From positions 272,336,411 through 272,400,410 of the forward strand of contig OZ010786.1 of the NCBI GenBank assembly GCA_963932465.1: DNA of 64,000 nt, read 5' to 3'. Position numbers and translations under genes: made by a program. Positions 11,981-21,892 of this stretch are shown here, in pieces (the first letter of the stretch is position 1; each line of letters begins with the position of its first letter). The stretch comes from Maratus speciosus. Lineage: Eukaryota; Arthropoda; Arachnida; Araneae; Salticidae. The notes beneath the pieces were generated by a model. That model saw only the letters and a list, made by a program, of their open reading frames with translations, was not told where the DNA came from and did no database searches.

Positions 11981-13047
11981 CAGTCGTGGAAATAAAAAGA
12001 GTAAACACTCCCTACTAACTCCGCAACAAATTACCGTAGAAGAAAGTTACTGGTACCGAACGTTTGGAAATAAAGTCTACTTTTAAATGGTGTATATAAA
12101 ATTTGCTTAGGGGGCCATCTACATATTAAAACGAACCATAACTTTGTTTTTTTCAATAGCCGTACACAATTCTTACAGCATAAATGAACTTTACACCCTT
12201 CAATTAGCCTAAAAACAAATTTATATGCAATTCGTAGCATAAGTTTCCGAGAAATTATTTATTTTAAAACGAGCTTATTTTAAGGGCTGTATCCAAATTG
12301 AAGTTCCGTACTCATTGTTAACCGAGAGAGCCCCCTTCTTGATCAAGGCAACTGAAGCGCCACTCAAGGAGTCAATGAAGACCGTTAGATTACAGGATAG
12401 CAGAATAAATTTCAAAATATCTACTCGCTTCTATCATAGACGGCCCCTTAAACCATCATTTTGCCGTTTGTTAAGCATAATTTGAAAACTACTTGGAAGA
12501 AAAATGTGAAATTTTGGATTTCCATAAAACATGACTTAATAAATCTAAATTCATCAAAAAAATTGTAGGTTGCAATTCATAATTTTTTCAAATATTAATT
12601 TCATATTTCTTAATTCATATCATAAAATTATAAAAATTGCAAATTCAACGTATTTATGTTTGAGTATATTAGTATTATTGCAGCAAAAAAATTAGCACAT
12701 TAGGAGCATAATTCCAGGAGATATAAATAAAAATATGAAAATGCAATTTAACATTACAAGCACTAAATTTTGAATGTTTATAATTCAAAAATTTATCATT
12801 TAAATGACTTGAAATTTGGTGTCTGGGCATAGTTTGAACCGAAGATTTGAAATATCTCGTTAAAATTGAGTATTGCCATTGAAAAATATGAAGTTTGGAA
12901 TCGTTTTAATATGTAGATGGCCCCCTAAGAAAATTTTCTGTACATCATTTAAAATTAGACTTTATTTCAAGTCGTTCGGTACCGTTAACTTTCGCCTACG
13001 ATAATTTGTTGCGAAGCTGGTAGGGGGTGTTTACTTTTTTTCCCCTG
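11981..13047. mobile_element. Tc1/mariner-type element with ~150-bp terminal inverted repeats
   Basis: TA dinucleotides at 11,979-11,980 and 13,048-13,049 flank the element. The left end starts CAGTCGTGGAAATAAAAAG and the right end finishes with TTTTTTTCCCCTG. The inverted repeats run from 11,981 to about 12,135 and from about 12,895 to 13,047, sharing blocks such as GCAACAAATTA, GGTACCGAACG and GGGGGCCATCTACATATT. Arms are roughly 80-85% alike by eye. The ~750-bp centre contains no recognisable transposase. The short minus-strand ORF at 12,031-12,240 lies mostly in the left arm and is not a gene. Confidence 0.75.
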
Positions 13048-13049
13048 TA

Positions 13050-13895
13050 CAATGTACATCTTTATCAGAAATTATTTCGAGAGATCTTTTGTAATGGCTT
13101 CCTGGTACGAAAGATAAGGTTGGATTTATTAAAATCTATTTTTATATTTTGAATTTGAGTTGTGGACAGAATAAAGATGTTGTAAGTATCTTTTTGTTAA
13201 ACTGAAAGTTAAAAAAATACTGAAAATACTTCTTTCTGTTAGAGATATTCATTTTCGTTAATCGTTACGAAGTCTCTAAAACCTTAATACTTGTGCTGTA
13301 AAGGTTTTAGATATTCATTTCTTTTGTTATTTTATAACTTTTTTCCACCCCATACCCAGCCATTGAAAAAAAATAAATGTAAGTTATTATTTTTAAGCTT
13401 ATTTATCGTAAAAAAATTAATCACATTAAAATTATCTTAATAAATGTGAATACCAATATAGACCTTTACCTATTAAAATATGTAAATGTATGGTCTTTTA
13501 CTTATGCGATGAAAATATCCATGCTAGTAAAAAGATTTTTGATTTTTTTGAATCATGAATTTTAGGAAAGAAATTTCAGAGGATTTCAAAGTGCACTTTT
13601 AAAGCTTAACAATTCTATTCTGAAATGGGAATAAAGATGTCGAAAGTCATATTCTACTAAAAAATGGATTATTTCTTTCGTAAACCGCTTCTTTCTCCCA
13701 GATATATCCGCGTGAGCGATTTGGTATGATATCTCTAAAAGTTCAGTATTCGTACTGTCAAGACTTTAGATTTTTTTTTTTTTTTTTGCCTTGCATATTA
13801 TTTTATCTCAGTTAATATATATATATATTCATTTAAAATATTTAAATTCTATTCACAAACTAAAATATTACTGTTAAAATTTTTCTTTATTAAAA
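13050..13895. other. AT-rich DNA with faint repeated structure
   Basis: No gene was recognised. The segments near 13,140-13,340, 13,530-13,770 and 21,000-21,300 share a loose pattern: variants of GTGCACTTTTAAAGCTT, then a TCTTTC-rich stretch, then TACTGTCAAGACTTTAGAT or TATTGTCAAG followed by a T run. This suggests an old repeat into which the BEL element later inserted. Confidence 0.3.
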
Positions 13896-13900
13896 GTATC

Positions 13901-14219
13901 TGTGGAGAATTATGTTTTACCGCCAATTGAGCGATAAATGGATGACAGTGGTTCTATTGCTTACGAGGGGTTGCTCGCAACCTGGGCTCTCCGCCTGTAT
14001 GAGTAGGTGTGTGTTGATAGAATGGTTTTAAGAACATGTTTTCGCTTTTGCTGTAAATAGATGTATTATAGCGTATTATAGCTGTAAAAATATGTCTTCC
14101 AATAAAAAGGATGAGAAGAAATGTTATCCCGTCGAATTAATTGCGTAAGTGCCAATTCATTTAAATTAAGATAGCGTTAGTTTATTAAGAAATCCACTGA
14201 ATCATAACCGGTCGCAACA
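13901..14219 (+). repeat. BEL/Pao 5' LTR
   Basis: A 319-bp LTR beginning TGTGGAGAATTATG and ending GGTCGCAACA. It aligns along its whole length with 20,649-20,969. A polyadenylation-type AATAAA lies at 14,101-14,106. The start is fixed by the GTATC target duplication immediately outside. Confidence 0.88.
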
Positions 14220-14220
14220 G

Positions 14221-14238
14221 TGGTGCATCGGCCGGGAA
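14221..14238 (+). promoter_or_regulatory. BEL primer-binding site, tRNA-Gly type
   Basis: TGGTGCATCGGCCGGGA begins one base after the LTR. It is complementary to the 3' end, including CCA, of the common eukaryotic glycine tRNA acceptor, so minus-strand synthesis was probably primed by tRNA-Gly. The assignment rests on my knowledge of tRNA 3' ends. Confidence 0.75.
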
Positions 14239-14319
14239 TATAAATTGATTTAAACGGATAAGTTATTTATAATTTCTCTTAAATTTACGATACATTGGAA
14301 GACATAATTCTTTGAATGA

Positions 14320-15578
14320 ATGAATATAAAGATGGATCAAAGTGAAATTCTAAAACGAAACATAGCTAAACGCGGTTCAATTAAAGCCACAGTAACGGAA
14401 TTGGTTAAACAATTTTATGGCGATATTCAAAAGGAAATTGATTCCAAACCGGAAATAGTTGAGGATTCTTTAGCGGCGCTACTTGAACATAAATTATCAT
14501 TAGAAAAAATAGACGAATCAATTGAATTGGAAATTAAACCGATAATTTAGAAACAGATATAGAAACTTCGATAGAGTATAAAGAAGCTATTTTAAGTTTC
14601 AAATCAAGAGCCAGTAGATATTTGAAAAATTTAAAGATAAATTCTACTATCACGAGTGAACTAAAAGCAACTACGCCCTCCATATCAGACAGTCAATTAA
14701 ATTCGAATACAAAATTACCGCGAATTTATTTAAATAAATTTACAGGTGACATTTGCGAATTTCAAGAATTTTGGCCTCAATTTAAAGTCTCTATTCACGA
14801 AAATGAAGCTCTTCAGGAAATTGAGAAATTCACTTATTAAAAATCTTTAATTTATGATTCAGCAACTGCCGCTATTAGTGGGCTTCCATTAGCAAGGGAA
14901 AATTACGTAACGGAAAGAAATATAATAAAGGATCGTTTTGGAAAAAGAGAGGTTTTGATTTCCGCGCACACTAACAAATTATTAAAGTTAGAAGCAGTAC
15001 GAAGATCAAATGACATACATTCTTTGATAAAATTATATGATGAAATATCGATACAAATACGAAGTCTGGAATCGCTTGATGTGAAGTCAGGCCAATATGG
15101 TTGCTTATTATTAAGCATTATTTTTAAAAGCATACCGAATGATCTCGTATTACGATTTCACAGAGAACAATGCGATAAAAAGGATGCTTGTGTAAATGAT
15201 TTAATGTTGCTCCTTAAACATGAAACAGAAGCGCGAGAAAAAGCTATTAATGTTATTTCTATCAGTTTTGAAAATACTAAATCCCATGAAAAAATATTTA
15301 GACAAAATTCTCCCGAATACTTTCAACAAGGAAAAATTAAAAATCCTTCAGCATTTACATTAAATACAATTGCAGAAAATCTCTGCCCTTTTTGCTCTCA
15401 AAAACACGAAACAAATTTATGTAATTTAAATTTGGAACAACGAAAAGCATCTTTATTAAAACAAGTGAAATGTGTTAAATGTTATAGGAAATTCCATAAG
15501 AAGCAATATTGCAGAAATTCTGGGATTCGTTGCGCAATTTGCTTTTCGAAAGCTCATCCTAATTCTCTTTGTAATTAA
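14320..15578 (+). pseudogene. BEL/Pao gag, broken
   Basis: Three open segments form one Gag: 14,320-14,550, then (after a shift of frame) 14,550-14,840, then 14,841-15,578. The middle part carries LPRIYLNKFTGD followed by EFQEFWPQF, the hallmark of the Pao-type Gag (DUF1759-like) that multimerises into virus-like particles. The C-terminal part carries cysteine/histidine clusters, CPFCSQKHETNLC, CVKCYRKFHKKQYC and CAICFSKAHPNSLC, which resemble the zinc-binding nucleic-acid domain of BEL Gag. Breaks are a frameshift near 14,540 and an in-frame TAA at 14,838-14,840, with similarity continuing directly after it. The start at 14,320 is the first Met of the open frame, about 100 bases after the LTR. 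Confidence 0.8.
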
Positions 15579-15653
15579 AAAAAAAAACGATCATCGAATG
15601 AAAATAAAATTGACCTCCTTTCGACTGAGCATGAATCGGGGGAGGGGGGGGGG

Positions 15654-16478
15654 GTGATGGAAAGTAAACAACATGAAAGAATAACTGGTTCGTCACTTTG
15701 TTGTAATCCAGATGACGATTTTCAAACGTTGAAAGGAATAATGATCGACAAGAAAAAAATATTAATATTCGAATATTATTTAGATAGTGCCTCGCAGCGC
15801 ACATTTTTCGGGAAAGATTTGTCAAATCGTTTAAATTCAGAGGTAACAGGGCAGGAATCATTAAAAATTCATACTTTTGCTGGAACAAAACCTATTGTTG
15901 ATAATCACAATAGAGTAAAAATTTTCCTAAAGGACAATAATTCTTATAATATATGTCTGGAAGCGTTTAAAACTGAGAAAATCTGTTCCGATATAATACG
16001 CGGCCCAAGCTCTGAGTTATATGAAAAAATTAAAAATATAGGTATAGAATTATCAGATGTTTCGGATGAATTAAATGATGGTGAAAATAAAATAGATTTA
16101 TTGGTTGGTAGCGATTACTGTTGGTCAGTTATGACAGGAAAATATAAACGCATTTCACCAACTCTTGTTCTGAATGAAACTAAATTAGGTTGCACATTTC
16201 ACGGCAAATTCTCAGAAGAAGTTAATGTAAATAATTTAGTGAGTGCTATGTACATATCATTTTGGGATAATAGCAAGGATGATAAAATGTTAATTCAACT
16301 TGAAACTATAGAAGGGTTGGGGATTCAAGAAGATAATACTAACAAAGATTTGTGTGATAAACAAATATTAGTAGAATTTGAAAATTCCATTAAATTTAAG
16401 AACAACAGATATGAAGTTAAACTATATATGAAATGTGATAATTTTGATCTTCCTAATAGAGCAGTTCACATCACGTGA
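15654..16478 (+). pseudogene. BEL/Pao protease region (retropepsin-like)
   Basis: The 274-residue frame matches the part of BEL/Pao Pol that precedes reverse transcriptase (DUF1758-like aspartic protease). The active-site region reads YLDSASQRTFF, where active relatives usually have an Asp-Thr/Ser-Gly motif; here Gly is replaced by Ala, so catalysis is doubtful. Downstream, KIDLLVGSDYCW fits the conserved hydrophobic-Gly-Asp segment of the same domain. It is separated from gag by a frame change and a short low-complexity stretch including an 11-base G run at 15,645-15,655, possibly a later slippage. The frame ends at 16,478 and sequence to 16,580 is degenerate. Confidence 0.7.
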
Positions 16479-16580
16479 CTTTTACCGAAGAACAATGAAG
16501 AAAGCTGTAGGACACACAAACAGAAAAAGCATTGATAAAGTTAGCAATAGCTGTTCTACAGCAGCAGCAAAAACCTGTTC

Positions 16581-16952
16581 GTGACATCCCTTGCACAGCT
16601 CTATAATTATGATATTGCCAAAAAGAGATTTGAATGTTTAATTAAACAATTTGTAAATAATCCTGCAATATTTAAAGAATATAAAGATATCATTAATGAA
16701 TATAAGGCTTTGGGAATTGTAGAAATTGTTGAACACCAGGAAATAAATTCGACCAATGGTAATTTGACATACTACTTACCCCAACATCCTGTGATTCGAA
16801 CGAACAAACAAATTTTAACAGATCCGATGAACTGGCGACATTGTCCCGGTAGCTCAAATCCTGCTGACCGACTTACAAGGCAACTCCCACATCTCGACCT
16901 CGAGGGCGATGATCTATGGTTGTCAGGGCCTCCATGGTTAATTAAAGATTAA
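16581..16952 (+). pseudogene. BEL/Pao reverse transcriptase and RNase H remnant, internally deleted
   Basis: The first ~75 residues match the start of a BEL reverse transcriptase: FNNPAIF-like spacing, then EYKALGIVEIVE and LTYYLPQHPVIR. The next residues jump directly to WRHCPGSSNPADRLTR and LWLSGPPWLI, which in intact BEL elements lie after RNase H, just before integrase. The polymerase palm with its catalytic aspartates and nearly all of RNase H are therefore missing, an internal deletion of well over 1 kb with its junction near 16,805. The open frame across the junction shows that the deletion happened to stay in frame. This copy cannot encode a polymerase. Confidence 0.78.
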
Positions 16953-16984
16953 AATTTATGACACAAGGAAGACAAAGAAATAGA

Positions 16985-18131
16985 TGAAGATATGAAACAT
17001 CCAGAAGCTAAAGGAAAAGTAATTTTCCAAAACCTTTGTTCATCAGAATACCATAAACCACTTATAGAGATAGAGCGTTTTAGTTCTTTCTTGAAGGCAA
17101 TTAGAACAGTGGCAAGAACTAAAAGATTTGTCTTCAATCTAAGACGTCCAATTAAACGTAAAGGTGCATTATCTGTTTGAAGAATTGAAAGAAGCTGAAG
17201 AATTATTGATCAAAGAAGTACAAATTCAAAATTATAAGGAAGAAACTGGGTTATTAGAAAAAAGAAATCCTGTTAAAAAAAAACCTCACGAACTTATTCC
17301 CTATGTCCATAATTGGATGAACATAAATTTTTACGAATAAGAAGCGGACTTACTGAAGGCTTTAAGGCTGCTGATAAAGAACTACAACCAATTGAAAAAA
17401 CCATTAAAGGTCAAGAACTTCAGGATTTTATATGAAATAAAGGTATGGCATGGAAATTTATCGTCGAGCGTGCTCCATGGTGGGGAGGGTTTTACGAAAG
17501 ACTCGTAAAAAGTGTTAAGAAACCCCTAAGGAAAATTTTAAGAAGAGCTCTCATTACATTTGAAGAATTGGCCACAATCTTGACAGAAATAGAAGCCGTA
17601 ATAAATATGAGACCACTAACCTATACAACAAGTGATTTCGGTGATCCAGAGCCACTTACACCATTTCCTTCAACTAGGAAGAGAAAACATTAGTTTTCTT
17701 CAACATTTTGCCGAATTAGAAAATAAAATTTCTACTAAAGAAACTTTGTTAAGGAGAAAAAGACATCAAAGTAAGTTGTTTAAACAGCTCTGGATTAAGT
17801 GGACAATACTTATTGAATTTCCTTCAACTAGGAAGAGAAAACATTAGTTTTCCTCAACATTTTGCCGAATTAGAAAATAAAATTTCTACTAAAGAAACTT
17901 TGTTAAGGAGAAAAAGACATCAAAGTAAGTTGTTTAATCAGCTCTGGATTAAGTGGACAATGCTTATTGAATTTAAGTTCAATTCATCAATTTAAAACTC
18001 CTGAGAGACACAAAAACTTAAAAATTGGAGGTATTGCCTTAATAGATGGTACTGCTAAATCTAAACTGTTGTGGGACTTAGGAATAGTTAAGGAAGTCAT
18101 TCTTGGCGGAGATAAACTTATCCGTGCTTAA
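16985..18131 (+). pseudogene. BEL/Pao integrase, broken and partly duplicated
   Basis: Pieces of integrase occur in order but in different frames: an N-terminal part near 17,165-17,330 (KEAEELLIKEVQ), a core segment at 17,345-17,693 with WKFIVERAPWWGGFYERLV, characteristic of BEL integrases, and a C-terminal part around 17,700-18,128. The zinc-binding region and the first catalytic aspartates are not found between the first two pieces, so there is a second deletion. A 154-bp tandem duplication repeats part of the C-terminal region. The frame reaches KLIRA and is then interrupted by the piggyBac insertion; the remaining C-terminus (LQLLYPFE) resumes after it. Confidence 0.8.
17664..17974 (+). 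repeat. Perfect-spacing 154-bp tandem duplication in BEL integrase
   Basis: The unit starting TTTCCTTCAACTAGGAAGAG at 17,664 recurs at 17,818. The copies differ at about three positions, near 98% identity. This is much closer than the element's LTRs to each other, so the duplication happened long after insertion. It repeats part of the integrase C-terminal coding region. Confidence 0.9.
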
Positions 18132-20083
18132 CACTAGAACGGCGGTAGGGGTCATTTTGACACCTGAGTACTTTCGTCCGTTGATTACTTTTGTTTGATT
18201 GGGCGAAATCGTTTGAAATTTTTTGACTTTTCCTAAATAGATAACATATATTTCTAAAAAAAAATTCAGCTTTCTAGATTGGTTAGTTTTTGAAATATGG
18301 GCTTGTATTCCTAGAACGGCGGACGGGGGTCATTTTGACCCCTTTAGTAAAATACTCTTTGTACTCTAAGCTGCTTTTGCTGCTATACTATATGTTCGAG
18401 GAGCAATAAAAAAAAGGCTTTAGATTTATATTCATTGTCGTCCAGGGCATGAGGAATACTATTTTGCAAAGAAACTATCTCAAGAGATAGATTCAAAGAA
18501 AGAAAAAGATTTTTTAGGTTGGGAGAAAAGACAACAAGATCTAGCAGACTACAGACTGATAAATTTGCTCTTGTATCTGAAATGTGGAATAAATTTATTC
18601 AAAATTGCAAAACATGCTACCGACCAGGACAAAATATTACAGCTGATGAACAATTGTTCCCATCTCAGGATAGATATAAATTTACGCAATATATGCCAAA
18701 TAAATTGGATAAATTTGGAATAAAATTTTGGAGATCTGTTGACATTGATACTAAATACCTCTTGAATGAATTTATTTATCTAGAAAAAGATGAAAGAGCC
18801 AATCCTTAATTACGTTTATCGGAAAATGTTGTCATGAAATTAACAGATCCCCACCTAAACGAAGGGAGGAATATTACGACAGATAGCTATTTTACTAGCA
18901 TCAAATTAGCAGAAATGTTAAAAGCTAAAAATACAACTTTGGTTGCACAATGAAAAAGAACAGAAGAGAAATTCCTATATCATTGAAAAATATGCGCAGT
19001 ACTCTTTATTCATCGAAAACAGTGGTATGTGATAATATGACACTTACCATCTATCAAGCCAAAAGAAAAAAGGTGTTTTTCTACTGAGCTTATTACATTC
19101 TACTGTAAAAACTGAAGACGGTCTCAAGAAGTTGCCCGATTCAATACAATATTACAACGCAACGAAGTATGGTGGGGATATCCATGATCAGATGTGCCGA
19201 AAATAATCCTTGAAATCGGCTAAAAGACGATGGCCTGTACATATCTTTTTCAATATTTTGGATCATACAGCTGTAAACGCCTGGATAATTTATAAAAGTG
19301 TAACAGGTAAGCCTATCCGTAGAAGAGATTTTCTATTAAATTTAGGAGATGTGTTCAGAATGGATTTTATGGTTTCAAAATTCCCAAAGATCTTTCCTGA
19401 GTCTTCAAATGAAAAAAAAAATAGATATGAAGAGAAAAAATTTCAAGTACAGACATGCAATGGAAGCAAATCTCAGGAATTTTGCGCACCATGTTTCAAA
19501 GTTGTGTGCGGAAAATGTACTGGAAAAATTGCTATATTTTTGTTACAACTGAATTAATTCCTAATACGTGTGTACAATTTGGAGTATTATAAGCATTAAA
19601 TAAAATTGAAACAGAATGCTTAACATATTAACCATTCAGCTACACTTATAATGAAATAACGGAAACAACAGAACATATTTCACATTTATGGATTTAGAGA
19701 GTGAATCATTCAGCGAGTAAGTAGATGAAAATATGTATATATATTATTTTATAAATTGTGTTTTATTTTAGTTAACATTAGTTTTAATTTGTTGAAAGAT
19801 TAATTTTAAATCGATTTTTTTATTAAATTAATGAGTTTTTTGAGTAGTTGTAGTATGATCTAATTAATCGCCCTGTAGGTGTTACATATACAGTACTTTA
19901 AAAATTCAATAAATTATCGAGTAATATTAAATATAAATTATGAAATACACGTAAATTACATATTTTTGCCAATGTATGGCATTTAAAATTGTTTTAGCGT
20001 TGTTATTTCAGTAGTTTCATCGAGGGGTCAAAATGACCCCTTCCCGCCGTTCCAGTAGTTAAGATTTTCCCGCCGTTCTAGTG
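18132..20083 (+). mobile_element. piggyBac element (1952 bp) nested in the BEL integrase
   Basis: TTAA occurs at 18,128-18,131 and 20,084-20,087, directly outside perfect 14-bp inverted repeats CACTAGAACGGCGG and CCGCCGTTCTAGTG. Subterminal inverted motifs GGGGTCATTTTGAC (18,147) and GTCAAAATGACCCC (20,027) add to the ends, and the GAACGGCGG motif recurs internally near 18,310 and 20,045. The transposase inside is piggyBac-type (DDE_Tnp_1_7-like) but broken. BEL integrase coding sequence on either side joins across one TTAA, which proves the insertion. Confidence 0.92.
18400..19557 (+). pseudogene. piggyBac transposase, N-terminally truncated with stops
   Basis: The 18,519-18,809 frame contains DKFALVSEMWNKFIQNC, then GQNITADEQLFP and YMPNKLDKFGIKFW, matching the catalytic core of piggyBac-like (PGBD4-type) transposases; the Asp of ADEQL is the first catalytic residue. 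After a TAA, TTDSYFTSIKLAEML at about 18,880 holds the second catalytic Asp region. Near 19,170 GGDIHDQMC matches the third, and RRWPVHIFFNILDHTAVNAW at 19,225 the conserved segment after it. The C-terminal cysteine-rich zinc-binding tail is present (about 19,450-19,530: CAPCFKVVCGKC) but in a different frame from part of what precedes it. Several stops and frame changes and a missing N-terminus make it non-functional. Confidence 0.85.
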
Positions 20084-20159
20084 TTAAATAATAAAAAATG
20101 ATAAAGAAATACAGAGAAAACCATTACAACTTTTGTATCCTTTTGAACTAGATTGTTGA
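20084..20159 (+). pseudogene. C-terminal end of the BEL integrase after the piggyBac insert
   Basis: Reading on from the TTAA, the frame contains KEIQRKPLQLLYPFELDC and stops at 20,157-20,159. LQLLYPFE is the usual C-terminal signature of BEL/Pao polyproteins. It belongs with the integrase fragment ending at 18,127. Confidence 0.8.
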
Positions 20160-20454
20160 ATGATAAATGATTTAAGTGTTTGATTTGAAAATTTTTTTCT
20201 ACTAGTGATGTTTCAATATCAAAATGCGTTTGTTTTATAAATAATATATTTTTTTTGTTTGCAATTTGTTGTTTATTCATTTAGTAAAAATGTTTCATTT
20301 CATGCATAATTGTACCTTATTTCAAATTGAACAGGATATTGAATTAATAACGGTATTTAATTTGCTTATTTTATGTGTATATATATATATCCAGTTAATC
20401 TTATTCAGGTAAAATATCTGGCCAGATATGTTCATGTACATGTTATAAGAGTGT

Positions 20455-20488
<34 letters not shown>

Positions 20489-20638
20489 CATGACTTTATT
20501 ATTTTCTGTTTAATTCTTTATACTTCAACACCTGTAGATTGAAAAATTTTTATTTTATCCTTTGAGTTGTGAATTAAGATTATGTTTATTATAAGAATGT
20601 GTTTATGTCGATTTATCATTATGTACTCTCATGAGTCC
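20160..20638 (+). other. BEL 3' untranslated region
   Basis: This is the non-coding sequence between the pol stop and the polypurine tract. It includes a T run of about 30 bases at roughly 20,458-20,486 and nothing else distinctive. Confidence 0.6.
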
Positions 20639-20648
20639 AGGTGGGAAG
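20639..20648 (+). promoter_or_regulatory. BEL polypurine tract
   Basis: AGGTGGGAAG sits immediately before the TG that starts the 3' LTR, the position where plus-strand synthesis is primed. It is short and contains one T. Confidence 0.65.
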
Positions 20649-20969
20649 TGCGTTGAGTATTATGTTTTAACGCCAGTTGAGTGATAAATGGATGGCAGTG
20701 GTTCTATTGTTTACGAGGACTTACTCGCAACCTGGACTCTCTGTCTGTATGAGTAGGTGTGTGTTGATAGAATGTTTTTAAGAACATGTTTTCGCCTTTA
20801 CTGTAAATAGATGTATTATAGTGTATTATAGCTGTAAAAATATTTCTTCCAATAAAAAGAAAAAGAAAAAATGATATCCCGTCGAATTAATTGAGTAAGT
20901 GCAAATTCATTTAAATTAAGATAGCATTAGTTAATTAAGAAATCCACTCAACCATAACCGGTCGCAACA
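20649..20969 (+). repeat. BEL/Pao 3' LTR
   Basis: A 321-bp LTR beginning TGCGTTGAGTATTATG and ending GGTCGCAACA. It aligns with the 5' LTR with about 29 substitutions and a 2-bp indel by hand count. AATAAA lies at 20,851-20,856. The following GTATC completes the target-site duplication. Confidence 0.88.
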
Positions 20970-21372
20970 GTATCCATATAAATCTTTTAATCATTCAATA
21001 ACTTATCCATGCCTGTAGATAGATTTTCGACACTTTAAAATCAAGATTTAAGGAACAATGTTTAACTAAGTTTAAAGCACACCTTTAAAACTTTACAAAA
21101 ATGTATCTTGGCAGATACATAAAAATGTCAAAATCTATATTTTACGGAAATATTTTCTCTCTTAAACTTTTCTGCTTGAGAAAATCGGATGAGTGTTTCC
21201 GTATGAATTCTCTGAAATTTTAATACTTTTATTGTCAAGTTTTTCTATTTTCATTTCACATACTTTTCTTAATTTGATATTTTTTTTTTTTTTTTTTTTA
21301 AATCTCGCCCAAAATATTAAAAATCTTCTAATCTTTTGCTATAAAGCTTAATTCGTAAGATCACAATTGGGT

Positions 21373-21567
21373 ACAGATGTCATATTCGCCCCATATTGGC
21401 GCGATTTGTTTCTGTCGCCAATAGGTACTTAGGTACTTAACTTGCGCCAAAGTGTCGTTATTTTGCTTGATGTGGTAACCCGGATTATGTTGTTTATGCT
21501 GTTGATGTTTTCACCAAATTGGCAACCGAAAAAAATCGCGCCAATATGGGGCGAATATGACATCTGT
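21373..21567. mobile_element. Palindromic MITE, perfect 34-bp terminal inverted repeats
   Basis: The left arm 21,373-21,406 begins ACAGATGTCATATTCGCCCC and the right arm 21,534-21,567 is its exact reverse complement. Similarity continues outwards with a 1-bp gap (CAATTGGG against CCCACAATTG), so the true ends may be 21,365 and 21,578. The centre contains TTATTTTGCTTGATGTGGTA, shared with a second copy at 43,484-43,707. No coding capacity. Superfamily not assigned because no clear target-site duplication is visible. Confidence 0.8.
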
Positions 21568-21679
21568 TCCCACAATTGCACATTTAAAATTCTCTTTTAA
21601 AAAGTAAATGCACACCAATAATTGGCCAACAAAATCTTTCATGACCATGCCATCCACAACTTGTTGTCCCCCCCCCCCC

Positions 21680-21892
21680 AGCTCACCAGATATTAACCTG
21701 ATAGGCTATTATGTATGAGGCATTGTTGAGAGGAATTCCAATTGCCATCTAAATAACACTGTTGCGGGTCTTAGGGCAATCGTTGTATGTGCAGTGGCAA
21801 ATGTTCCGAACAACTATCTAATTATTGCCTGTAGTCCGTTTCGTCAACGTGTCACGGGGGGTATTGCAGCTACCAGTGGTTTCAATGAGTGA
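21680..21892 (+). pseudogene. Mariner-type transposase C-terminal remnant
   Basis: Translation from 21,680 reads SSPDINLIGYYV, then a TGA at the place of a conserved Trp, then GIVERNSNCHLNNTVAGL, and ends near SPFRQRVTGGIAATSGF. This follows the C-terminal pattern of mariner-like transposases (SPDLNP, a short gap, YYVWG, then E and a run to a final FRxR segment). The position that normally holds the third catalytic Asp is Gly here, and the frame contains a stop, so it is dead. The preceding DNA includes a 13-base C run at 21,667-21,679. Recognition is from pattern memory. Confidence 0.6.

Larger units (their letters stand above)
13901..20969 (+). mobile_element. BEL/Pao LTR retrotransposon, full-length but inactive
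   Basis: The element is bounded by direct LTRs (13,901-14,219 and 20,649-20,969) and by a perfect 5-bp target-site duplication GTATC at 13,896-13,900 and 20,970-20,974. A primer-binding site follows the left LTR and a purine tract precedes the right one. Internally the order is gag, protease, reverse transcriptase remnant and integrase, which is BEL/Pao order. The LTRs differ by roughly 9-10% by hand count, so the insertion is old. The coding region has premature stops, frameshifts and large internal deletions. A piggyBac element is nested in the integrase end. Confidence 0.9.
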
